From Phycisphaerales bacterium (GTDB lineage: Bacteria; Planctomycetota; Phycisphaerae; Phycisphaerales; UBA1924): a DNA stretch of 64,000 nucleotides. Position numbers and translations under genes: made by a program. The stretch spans positions 1 to 64,000 of the forward strand of contig JANQQR010000015.1 in NCBI GenBank assembly GCA_028289195.1. Reading direction: 5' to 3'. Each line of letters opens with the position of its first letter. The first letter of the stretch is position 1. Below are positions 36,501 through 43,209 of this stretch, one piece after another. Below the pieces are notes generated by a model. The model saw only the letters and a list, made by a program, of their open reading frames with translations, did no database searches and was not told the origin of the DNA.

Positions 36501-36738
36501 CTTCGAACGAGATCGCCTCGCCGAAGATCGCGAACGGGTTCGACTGCCGGGGCATGCCCAGGATCAGCGCGAAGGTCGGGGTCAGGAACGAGACGAGCAC
36601 CACCAGCCACAGCACGTGGCGAGTGGCCGGGCTCTTGACGAACCCCTTGCACGCGGCCCACACCGCGAGCGAGAGCGGGATCGCGGCCAGCGATGTGGCC
36701 CAGAGATGCTCGAAGTACACCGGCGAGAAATCCATCAT
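33553..36738 (-). CDS. M56 (BlaR1-like) membrane metallopeptidase with giant charged coiled coil
   Basis: Antirepressor-type membrane peptidase of 1061 residues. Membrane helices surround a cytoplasmic catalytic loop with VVHELAHLLRRDH (H399, E400, H403), followed by WWHPVVWWARRRLREEADLCCD, the standard M56 core. BlaR1-type proteins sense a signal outside the cell and then cleave their BlaI-type repressor. After the last helix (GLVAAIAIAATGAFVLPG) there is no penicillin-binding sensor domain; instead there are a small domain, an Arg/Glu-rich helix, a histidine cluster HRHQNQHRHHD (about 825-836), and a strongly acidic Glu/Ala coiled coil to the C-terminus. GGAGG lies just before the ATG. The repressor gene precedes it by 17 bases. 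Confidence 0.88.
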   Translation of the reverse strand: MMDFSPVYFEHLWATSLAAIPLSLAVWAACKGFVKSPATRHVLWLVVLVSFLTPTFALILGMPRQSNPFAIFGEAISFEDAEPDDLVRDDSAPSERPDKPDSILAEKAEPVAQTVVQSPEPALPHWRAPETELDRALERRTPTRVRTAHRSPFQTSSRNESLERLRRAERSAYSRASSDRSSSSAGLQSQRSRENSAASAPSRSVSPRWRSAAEPLANERRPAVRESRVTPPEAVSRSSAPSRPATATEQPETEAAESPAPAGSSAEEPDAAGDADEPETVPAAHWASPFVDVRDAIAALPSPPPALWIAGVVLLGLVVLARVARRSKLMVSAAPAPESIQLLVDDCSRLLELPESPRAYLTDGRISPMIVVGWRSRLLIPRALWNEMDLDGRRAIVVHELAHLLRRDHWVCWLQLVIGILYWWHPVVWWARRRLREEADLCCDAWVMNVLPSSRRAYAEALLKTKDYLSVRGANAPELALGVTSPKARRFARRLTMVMTERIKPRTTPMGLVAAIAIAATGAFVLPGMACPPKDKDDCQATPKPEPVLVAAPVPTPAPAPSVVLAPRVIGPNGLMLAGPIGVHPHKDHEEDEGESTFERHMRERETADTEEAVREAEQRLADLEGRIREMVEKKSKEKAAKAPKTPAAPSAPRAPRAQSPSSDTLGLVYTLPEGRLGALTQLMVRSDVPVLVRPGDGTLTVYGTRPQHRVFRAFAELIAPGEVSVTTEDGGAVEFTNRGQFENLHKNSGGDRARADRQRAERRAQRSRDEASRQAERARRQAERHAHLHREKAERQADVHRHRNEIRSELRNREQEMRQRYREIHRHQNQHRHHDLCAPRRSEELSSAYRMEIEIHREAQNAKAELMRELEAMVADVEAMAGEIEAQALAFAAEAEQSVVFSDEFEARIEQIEEQREALMEQADEMREHADEMREEAWEDEEEISEDVRAEIESAVAEIEAQAEEIARQAEMMWAEAEAAEGEAEAAEAQAEAIAEAVEAMEDEAEAVEEKIEEIMEAIEEIAEEIEEDEETIQELMEELEEELEEARQDLEEETEDADV

Positions 36739-36755
36739 CCGCCTCCCCGCTCTCC

Positions 36756-37172
36756 TCAGCTCGTCCTTGAGTCCAGCCGCTCGATGAGCACGCGAAGCTC
36801 ATCGATCTCCTCCGGCGAGAAATCCTCGTTCTCCATGAGTTGCAGCGCCATGGCGCCGGGGGCGCCATCGAACATCTGCTGCATCAGCGAACGCAGTCGC
36901 GCCTTGGCGATCTTGTTGCGGCTGACCTTGGCCTTGTAGACGTACGCCAGGCCCGACTTGTTGCTGACCACGAAGCCCTTCTGCTCGAGCCGGGTCAGGA
37001 AAGTCAGCACCGTCGTGTACGCCAGGGCCTTCTCGCGCTTCTCGTTGAGGCGGTCCAGCACCTCGCGCACGGTCGCCTCCCCCCGGTCCCACAGGGCCTT
37101 GAGCACCTCGAGCTCGGCGTCGCCGAGTTCGGGGTCCTTCTTGGCCGGCTTCTTCGAGTTCTTCAGGGGCAT
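36756..37172 (-). CDS. BlaI/MecI-family transcriptional repressor
   Basis: Winged-helix repressor of 138 residues: LGDAELEVLKALWDRGEATVREV opens the DNA-binding domain, with AYTTVLTFLTRLEQKGFV as the recognition region, and the C-terminal helices (KARLRSLMQQMFDG) form the dimer and the site normally cut by the M56 partner. The two genes are adjacent on the same strand, which is the usual signal-transduction pair. Two dyads in the 195-base divergent spacer are likely binding sites, so it probably represses its own operon. Whether the inducer is a beta-lactam cannot be told; the sensor half of the partner is unlike BlaR1. Confidence 0.92.
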   Translation of the reverse strand: MPLKNSKKPAKKDPELGDAELEVLKALWDRGEATVREVLDRLNEKREKALAYTTVLTFLTRLEQKGFVVSNKSGLAYVYKAKVSRNKIAKARLRSLMQQMFDGAPGAMALQLMENEDFSPEEIDELRVLIERLDSRTS

Positions 37173-37190
37173 AGTCTGTTTCCGGGAGGC

Positions 37191-37216
37191 TCCTACGCTC
37201 TACTACATGCGTCGGA
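37191..37216 (-). promoter_or_regulatory. Upstream-of-BlaI dyad 1
   Basis: TCCTACGC and GCGTCGGA (seven of eight bases complementary) flank TCTACTACAT. The centre contains TACTACA, the half-site of known BlaI/MecI operators. It lies 19 bases before the repressor start codon. Confidence 0.4.
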
Positions 37217-37221
37217 GGTCA

Positions 37222-37243
37222 GGCTACTACGCTGGTCGTAGCC
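37222..37243 (-). promoter_or_regulatory. Upstream-of-BlaI dyad 2
   Basis: GGCTACTAC-GCTG-GTCGTAGCC: nine-base arms with one mismatch around a four-base spacer. CTACTAC again resembles the TACTACA half-site. Likely second operator for the repressor/M56 operon. Confidence 0.5.
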
Positions 37244-37367
37244 CGTCAACGCACTTCTGCGGATTTTGACGCACGGATTTCACGACCCGGGCAAATTTTC
37301 TACCGAAGCACCACCCACCGGGATCCCCCATTCTCTCGTGGGGAGCGCCGCGGCTACCATCCGGGCC

Positions 37368-38189
37368 ATGCCACGAGCCGCCCTGGTGAACGCCAAAGAC
37401 GCCGAGCACGCGCGCCACAGCGCGCATCTGGTTGTGCAGACGCACTTTCGGCTCGCCGAGTTCATCAAGGAAGGCATGACGCTCGGCGAGGTCGACGAGG
37501 AGGTCGCACGCCTGCTCGAGGAATTCTCGTGCAAGTCGTGCTTCAGGCACTATCGAGCCGGGAACCTGCCCCCCTTCCCCAGCCACGCGTGCCTAAGCCT
37601 GAATGAGTGCATCGTCCACGGAACCGCGAGCTACGAGTCCCGCCCGCTGCAGGCCGGCGACATCTTCTCGATCGACATCGGCGTGACAGCCAACGGCTGG
37701 ATCGGCGATGCAGCGTGGACCTACGCCATCAAGGAGCGCTCCCCGGAAGCCGAGACCCTGATGGAATGCGGCAAGGAGTCGCTGCGCCGTGGCGTCGAAC
37801 GCCTGCGCCCCGGCAAGCCCTACATCGACTGGGCCCGGGCCGTGCAGAGCTGCGTCGAGCAGGAGAAAGGATTCCACTGCGTCCGGGGCCTCGGGGGCCA
37901 CGGCATCGGTCGCTCGCTGCACACCCCGCCGTTCATCGCCAATGTCGTGCCGACCTACCCGGGCGAGTGGCCCGAGGCCTTCACCAAGGCCCAGCCGGGC
38001 GTGCTCGTGGCCGTGGAACCCATGATCGCGATCGGCACCGGCTCAACCGAGCAGGCCCCGGGCGAGTGGCCGATCTTTACAGCCGACGGCTCGCTCAGCG
38101 TGCACTACGAGGCGGACGTGCTGATCACAGAAGACGGCCCGGACAATCTGACAGAAGGGTTGTTCGAGTTGCCCGATGTGATCGGGTAA
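37368..38189 (+). CDS. map: Type I methionine aminopeptidase
   Basis: Cytosolic dinuclear metallopeptidase that removes the initiator methionine, 273 residues. Metal ligands are visible: Asp of SIDIGV and DAAWTY, His of GHGIGRSLH, Glu of AVEPMIAIG and Glu of VHYEADVLIT; His of ECIVHGT binds substrate. The frame is open from 37266, but the upstream part has no matching sequence and the ATG at 37368 (MPRAALVNAK) gives the usual length. TACCAT at 37355-37360 might be a -10, which would make the message nearly leaderless. It is divergent from the BlaI gene, sharing 195 bases with it. Confidence 0.93.
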   Translation: MPRAALVNAKDAEHARHSAHLVVQTHFRLAEFIKEGMTLGEVDEEVARLLEEFSCKSCFRHYRAGNLPPFPSHACLSLNECIVHGTASYESRPLQAGDIFSIDIGVTANGWIGDAAWTYAIKERSPEAETLMECGKESLRRGVERLRPGKPYIDWARAVQSCVEQEKGFHCVRGLGGHGIGRSLHTPPFIANVVPTYPGEWPEAFTKAQPGVLVAVEPMIAIGTGSTEQAPGEWPIFTADGSLSVHYEADVLITEDGPDNLTEGLFELPDVIG

Positions 38190-38210
38190 CCAGCGTTTTC
38201 GCGACCGGGC

Positions 38211-39800
38211 TCAGCCCTGGTACGGCCGGTAGATCTCGACCATCAGCGTGTCGTCCTGCGCGGGGCCGAACCGTCGCTCCTCCACCGCGTGCAGCACGCT
38301 CGCGGCCCAGCCGCCGTCCTCTTCCGGGCGACCCGAGGCGATGATCTTCTGAAGGCCGTCGATGCCGAGCATGCGTCCCTTGTCGTCGCGCGATTCGATC
38401 GCGCCGTCGGTGTAGGCGATGAGCGTGTCACCGGGATGGAACCGGGTGCTCTGCTCGTTGGCGGGGAAATCTTCGCCCCGCGCGGCGCCGAGCATGATCG
38501 TCGTCGAGTCCAGGCGATCGATCGTGCCGTCGAGGGCCTTGAGGAACGCCGGTGGGTGCCCGGCGCTCGCCCAACTGAGCGTGTTCTCGTTGGGATCGAA
38601 GCGCAGGAAGATGGCCGTTGCGTACACGCTGTGGGTCGCGAGCGTGAGGTGGAGGTAGCTGTTGAGGCCGGTCAGCAGCTCGCCGGGAGTCGCGGATTCG
38701 CTCTCCCCGAGGAGGCGCTCGATCTCGCCGTGCAGGCGATTGACAGTGAGCGCTGCGCCGATGCCATGGCCGGTCACGTCGACGATCGCGAGATTGAGAA
38801 CCGACTCGTCCCCGTTGGCGCCCTCGAGCACGCGGGCGAAGAGGTAGTCGCCGCCGATCTGACGCATCGGCTCGTAGCGATACTCGAATCGCACCGGGCC
38901 CTCAAGCAGCGGATCGGGGAACATCGCGTCGTGGATCTGTCGCGCGACGCCCAGGTCCTGCTTGATATCCGCGTAGCGGCCCTTCAGCATCTTGAAGTGG
39001 AACTTGTTGCGGAAGCGGCTGTTGCGGTACCAGCAGATGATCATGCCCGGCCCCGCGACCAGCGGCGACAAGGCGATGCCGATCGAGCCCCCCACCGGCA
39101 CCAGCCGGATGTAGACCAGGATGATGACCGCGTTCAGGATCAGCAGCGGCACGATGGGCTTGAGGCTCTCGCGGGGTGTCCACGGGATGAACAGACACGC
39201 GAAGAAGTGGATGACGAAGATCGATCCGATCGACCCGCCCAGCACGATCAGCCGGGCGCCGGTGCGCTGGATGCGCCGGTCGCGCTCGGCCGGATCCAGT
39301 TCGGTCGCGGCCGCTCCGGGTGCATCGCTTTCAGGGGACGCAGCGACGCCGGGCTCCGGCGTCGCAGGCAGCGCTCCTTCGGTGGTGGTCACGCCGACGT
39401 TGCCGATACGCGCCCCATTGGCGGTCAGCGAGGCCTCGTAGAGCTCTTCCTTGGCGATCTCGACGGTGACGACGTTCGAAACCAGCGAGAACGCACCGGT
39501 GCCGAGGATGAGCCAGAACACGACCCCCAGCAGCTGGCCGCGGGTCATCGGCTTCCGCGCAACCAGCCACCAGCAGAGCCCGTAGGCGATCAGCGCCGGG
39601 ATCTGCGCGAACAGGTTCAGCATGGTGTACGTCGGCTGGTCCGGATTCAGGCCGAAGATCCACACCGTCGCGGTCAGCCCGGTGGTGATCAGCCCGAGGA
39701 TGAACACAACACCCGCGTACCACAGGAAGCGCCGGCGCAGCATCCGCTCGCGCTCTGCCTCGTATTCCTCTCTGAAGTCTGTTGTGACGGTTGATGTCAC
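38211..39800 (-). CDS. SpoIIE-type PP2C phosphatase with multi-helix membrane domain
   Basis: A 529-residue signalling protein. The N-terminal half has about six membrane helices, interrupted by a Glu/Ala/Pro-rich loop (residues ~140-175). The C-terminal PPM/SpoIIE domain starts around residue 270 with QIHDAMFPDP and carries the metal-binding motifs GGDYLF, VDVTGHGIGAAL, YTDGAIES and QDDTLMVEI. Such RsbU/SpoIIE phosphatases usually dephosphorylate anti-sigma-antagonist proteins; none is encoded nearby, so the target is unknown. The GTG start at 39800 has GGGAGAGG eleven bases upstream; the next in-frame start is ATG 39743. It is 34 bases after the adenosyltransferase gene on the same strand. 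Confidence 0.9.
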   Translation of the reverse strand: MTSTVTTDFREEYEAERERMLRRRFLWYAGVVFILGLITTGLTATVWIFGLNPDQPTYTMLNLFAQIPALIAYGLCWWLVARKPMTRGQLLGVVFWLILGTGAFSLVSNVVTVEIAKEELYEASLTANGARIGNVGVTTTEGALPATPEPGVAASPESDAPGAAATELDPAERDRRIQRTGARLIVLGGSIGSIFVIHFFACLFIPWTPRESLKPIVPLLILNAVIILVYIRLVPVGGSIGIALSPLVAGPGMIICWYRNSRFRNKFHFKMLKGRYADIKQDLGVARQIHDAMFPDPLLEGPVRFEYRYEPMRQIGGDYLFARVLEGANGDESVLNLAIVDVTGHGIGAALTVNRLHGEIERLLGESESATPGELLTGLNSYLHLTLATHSVYATAIFLRFDPNENTLSWASAGHPPAFLKALDGTIDRLDSTTIMLGAARGEDFPANEQSTRFHPGDTLIAYTDGAIESRDDKGRMLGIDGLQKIIASGRPEEDGGWAASVLHAVEERRFGPAQDDTLMVEIYRPYQG

Positions 39801-39834
39801 CCGATTGCCGCCTCTCCCGATAGTCCCCGCGTGT

Positions 39835-40455
39835 TCACCTGTTGGCGCCGGGCTTCCAGAGCACGTCGCCGGCGGCCCCCCCGTGGGCCGCGTTGCAGGC
39901 TCGCGCCATCACGAACAGCAGGTCGCTGAGGCGGTTCAAGTAGACCACCGCCTCGCGGTTCATCCGCTCGGGCTCCGCGTCCGCCACCTCGCACGCCCGG
40001 CGTTCGGCGCGACGGACAACCGTCCGCGCTGCGTGCAGCAGCGTCGCGGCCTTCGTCCCGCCGGGGACGACGAACGAATTCAGCGGCGTGAGCCCCTCAT
40101 TCAGCCGGTCGATCACCTGCTCGAGGCGCTCCACCTGGCTGCTTGTTATTCGCAAACGCTCCTCGGGCCTTTCATCCGGAGTGACCGGCACGCAGAGGTC
40201 GGCGCCCGCATCGAACAGATCGTGCTGCACGCGAGCGAGTTCTTCCGCCACCGCACCGTCGACATCGTGGTCGTCGACCAGTTCGAGCACCGCGAGGCCG
40301 ATGATGGCGTTGGCCTCGTCGATGGTGCCGTAGGCCTCGACCCGGGCGTCGTGCTTGGGCACGGTCTGGCCGTCGCCGAGCATGGTCTGCCCGCCGTCGC
40401 CGGTCTTGGTGTAGATCTTGCTGAGCCTGACCACGCCGAACTCCGCGCCGCTCAT
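39835..40455 (-). CDS. pduO: PduO-type cob(I)alamin adenosyltransferase
   Basis: Cytosolic enzyme that adds the adenosyl group of ATP to reduced cobalamin, making coenzyme B12. The N-terminal ATP motif IYTKTGDGGQTML, the E-YGTIDEANA helix, and NRLSDLLFVMAR near the C-terminus are characteristic of the PduO/CobO2 family. Length is 206 residues from the ATG at 40455 (MSGAEFGVV), close to the normal 180-200; the open frame upstream to 40512 is Arg/Pro-rich and unlikely to be coding. No B12-dependent enzyme is encoded in the window. Confidence 0.93.
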   Translation of the reverse strand: MSGAEFGVVRLSKIYTKTGDGGQTMLGDGQTVPKHDARVEAYGTIDEANAIIGLAVLELVDDHDVDGAVAEELARVQHDLFDAGADLCVPVTPDERPEERLRITSSQVERLEQVIDRLNEGLTPLNSFVVPGGTKAATLLHAARTVVRRAERRACEVADAEPERMNREAVVYLNRLSDLLFVMARACNAAHGGAAGDVLWKPGANR

Positions 40456-40532
40456 CCGAAAGCCCCCATTGGCGCCCGGACGGGAAGGTGCGCTCCGCTT
40501 CCCAAGGCACAACGATAGCGGATCGGCCTATG

Positions 40533-40560
40533 AAAAACGCCCGCGCTGGGCGCGGGCGTT
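40533..40560 (-). terminator. Rho-independent terminator of fusA
   Basis: AACGCCCGCGC-TGG-GCGCGGGCGTT is a perfect 11-base stem with a three-base loop. On the minus strand it is followed by GTTTTTCAT, giving the U-tract, 35 bases after the EF-G stop codon. Confidence 0.85.
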
Positions 40561-40594
40561 CGAGAATCTCTAGTGAGACCGACGACCCGGAGGA

Positions 40595-42700
40595 TCAGAC
40601 CTCCGCGACGACTTCCTTGACCATGTTCGGCGGGAGCGGGCGGTACTCCAGCGGCTCCATCGTGCTCGAAGCGCGGCCCTGGCTGAGCGACCGGAGGGTC
40701 GTCGTGTAGCCGAACATCTCGCTCAGGGGGACCTCGGCGTTCACGATGCGCGTGTTGGCGCGGTCCTCGGAGCTGACCACCATGCCGCGACGAGACGAGA
40801 GGTCGCCGGTGACGGCGCCGAAGTACTCGTCCGGGGTGGTGATCGTGACCTTCATGATCGGCTCGAGCAGCGTGAGCTTGGCCTTCTGGCAGGCGTCGGT
40901 GAGCGCGAGGCGCGCGGCCTGCTCAAAGGCGACCTGCGAGGAGTCGACCGCGTGGAACGAGCCGTCCACGAGAGTCGCCTTGATGTTGATCAGCGGGTAG
41001 CCGGCCATGACGCCGGAGACGGCCGTCTGGCGGATGCCGGCCTCGACCGACGGGATGTACTCCTTGGGCACCGCGCCGCCGACGATCTTGTTCTCGAAGG
41101 CGATGCTGTCCTTGAAGTTCAGACCCTCTTCTTCGGCCTGCGCCGCGGTGAACGGCTCGAGGTTGATGATGACGTCGCCGAACTGGCCTCGGCCGCCGGT
41201 CTGCTTCACGAACTTGCCGCGGACCTCGGTGGCGGTGCCGGTGATCGCCTCGCGGTAGCTCACGCGGGGCTTGCCGACGTCGACGCCAACCTTGAGATCG
41301 TTCAGGAGCTTGTTCTTGATGATCTCGAGGTGGAGCTCGCCCATGCCCGAGATGATGGTCTGTCCGGTCTCATCGTCGTAGAGGCTCCGGAACGAGGGGT
41401 CCTCGCGTCGGATCACGGTGAGCGCGTCGCCGAGCTTGCGCTTGTCTTCGCTGGTCTTGGGCTCGATGGACATCGAGATCACAGGGTCGGGGAAGGTCAT
41501 CCGCTCGAGCACGATGGGGGCATCGGGGCTGCAGAGCGTGTCGCCGGTCGTCGAGGTCTTCAGACCGACGACGGCCACGATCTTGCCCGCGTGGGCTTCG
41601 TCGAGCGAGAGGCGGTCCTTGGCGTGCATCTCGTACATGCGGCTGATGATCTCGCGCTTGCCGTTCACGGAGTTCAGCACACGCTCGCCCTTAGCGACCT
41701 TGCCCGAGTAGACCCGCATGTAGGTGAGATCGCCGTGCGTGTCGGCGACGACCTTGAACACCAGCGCCGAGAACGGGGCGTCCACGGCGTTGGGCCGGGT
41801 CATCTTGACCTCTTCGTCCTTCGGATCGGTGCCCTGGGTGTCGGGGACCTCCGTCGGGGCCGGGAGGTAGTCGATGACGCCGTCGAGCAGCTTCTGCACG
41901 CCGATGTTCTTCAGGGCCGAGCCCGTGAACACGGCGGTCGCCTCGCGGGAGATCACGCCCTTGCGAACGGCGTTGCGGAGCTCTTCCGGCGTCGGATCCT
42001 CATCATTGAGGACCTTCTCGAGCAGCGAATCATCGAAGTGGGTCGCCTGCTCGATGAGCTCGTGGCGATGGATGGCGGCCAACTCGGCGAGGTCTTCGGG
42101 GATGTCCCGCTCCTCGATCTTGGCGCCGAGCTCGCTGGCGTCGAAGTAGTACGCCCGCATGTTCAGCAGATCGACGATGCCCTCGAAGTTGTCGCCGTGG
42201 CCGATGGCGATCTGGACGGCGATCGGGTTGGCCCCGAGGCGCTCCTTGATCGAGTTGAAGCTGAACTCCCAGTCGGCGCCGGTCTTGTCCATCTTGTTGA
42301 TGAAGCAGATGCGGGGAACGCCGTACCGCTCGGCCTGACGCCAGACGGTCTCGGACTGGGCCTCGACGCCCTCCTTGCCGTCGAACACCGCGACCGCACC
42401 GTCGAGCACACGCATCGAACGCTCCACCTCGATGGTGAAGTCGACGTGGCCCGGCGTGTCGATCAGGTTGACCTCGTAGGTCGTGCCGCTCCGCTCCCAG
42501 GGGCAGGTGGTGGCGGCGGACTGGATCGTGATGCCGCGCTCCTGCTCCTCCTTCAGGAAGTCCATGGTCGCGGTGCCCTCGTGGACCTCACCCAGCTTGT
42601 AGTTCTTGCCCGTGTAGTAGAGGACGCGCTCGGTGACGGTGGTCTTGCCGGCGTCGATGTGGGCGCAGATACCGATGTTGCGGATGTTTGACAGATCCAT
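40595..42700 (-). CDS. fusA: Translation elongation factor G
   Basis: GTPase that drives ribosome translocation, 701 residues, full length. The GTP-binding motifs are AHIDAGKTT (G1), RGITI (G2), DTPGH (G3) and NKMD (G4). Domain II contains AFSALVFKVVADTHGDLTYM, domain IV contains RGQFGDVIINLEP, and the C-terminal domain V has PLSEMFGYTTTLRSLSQGRAS. It looks like the canonical form rather than a paralogue. It stands alone rather than in a str operon with rpsL, rpsG and tuf, is preceded by an unusually long non-coding leader and followed by a clear terminator. Confidence 0.97.
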   Translation of the reverse strand: MDLSNIRNIGICAHIDAGKTTVTERVLYYTGKNYKLGEVHEGTATMDFLKEEQERGITIQSAATTCPWERSGTTYEVNLIDTPGHVDFTIEVERSMRVLDGAVAVFDGKEGVEAQSETVWRQAERYGVPRICFINKMDKTGADWEFSFNSIKERLGANPIAVQIAIGHGDNFEGIVDLLNMRAYYFDASELGAKIEERDIPEDLAELAAIHRHELIEQATHFDDSLLEKVLNDEDPTPEELRNAVRKGVISREATAVFTGSALKNIGVQKLLDGVIDYLPAPTEVPDTQGTDPKDEEVKMTRPNAVDAPFSALVFKVVADTHGDLTYMRVYSGKVAKGERVLNSVNGKREIISRMYEMHAKDRLSLDEAHAGKIVAVVGLKTSTTGDTLCSPDAPIVLERMTFPDPVISMSIEPKTSEDKRKLGDALTVIRREDPSFRSLYDDETGQTIISGMGELHLEIIKNKLLNDLKVGVDVGKPRVSYREAITGTATEVRGKFVKQTGGRGQFGDVIINLEPFTAAQAEEEGLNFKDSIAFENKIVGGAVPKEYIPSVEAGIRQTAVSGVMAGYPLINIKATLVDGSFHAVDSSQVAFEQAARLALTDACQKAKLTLLEPIMKVTITTPDEYFGAVTGDLSSRRGMVVSSEDRANTRIVNAEVPLSEMFGYTTTLRSLSQGRASSTMEPLEYRPLPPNMVKEVVAEV

Positions 42701-43202
42701 GGCTTGCGTTCCTGCCGCGAGGGGTGCGGCGGCTCTCCTGGGGTGAATGAGTGAAGTGTCTCTGGTGAATCGCCGGTTGGGGGATCACACCCCGGACCGG
42801 TGGGTCGCTGTGACTGGTCGGGGACGATGCGCTCCGGATCGAGGCTCTCGCCTCCGGGGCGTCGTCACCGCCTGGTTGTCCGTGTCGTTCGCGTCGCTGT
42901 TCGCTGGTCGGACTAGAAGGCCCGCCCGCTCGTCTGTTCGCCAACCCGCAGCCACTCAAGCCTGCGGCTGCCCCGGGTCGGCGTACCTAGGGGCGAGAGC
43001 AGGCACCGTCTTCTTCGTCTGAGTCCATACCTCGAACACTCCGAACTGAGCCCGACGCGCAAGCCGAAAACCGGCTCCCGCACACAGGCGACATTTCTAT
43101 CGGCACATCCCCGGAACAAACCCGCCCCACAGAAGGAAAAACACTAACAAAATACGGCTTCGAGTCAAGCCAGCCGCTCCAAGAAAGGCAAAAAAGCCCG
43201 GA
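42701..43202 (-). other. 502-base non-coding region, fusA leader
   Basis: No open frame here has a start with a ribosome-binding site or a recognisable product. The end nearest the upstream gene is locally A+T-rich and holds a plausible promoter (43141-43168). A short hairpin, AGCCG-GTTTT-CGGCT on the minus strand, lies at 43062-43076. If the promoter is real, the fusA transcript has a leader of about 430 bases. Confidence 0.5.
43141..43168 (-). promoter_or_regulatory. Possible fusA promoter
   Basis: On the minus strand TTGACT (43168-43163), a 16-base spacer and TAGTGT (43146-43141). The -35 is good and the -10 is weak. Confidence 0.35.
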
Positions 43203-43209
43203 TCAGGGC
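43193..43209 (-). terminator. Weak terminator overlapping stop of O-antigen-ligase-like gene
   Basis: On the minus strand GGCCC-TGATCC-GGGCT is followed by TTTTT. The stem has only five pairs, one of them G-U, and the loop contains the stop codon. Confidence 0.35.

Noticed and set aside
42747-43022. Small frame in the fusA leader on the plus strand
   Set aside because: No ribosome-binding site, Arg-rich translation, no conserved features; treated as non-coding.
43062-43076. Hairpin AGCCG-GTTTT-CGGCT as a terminator
   Set aside because: Only five base pairs and no T-tract; kept as a note in the leader description.
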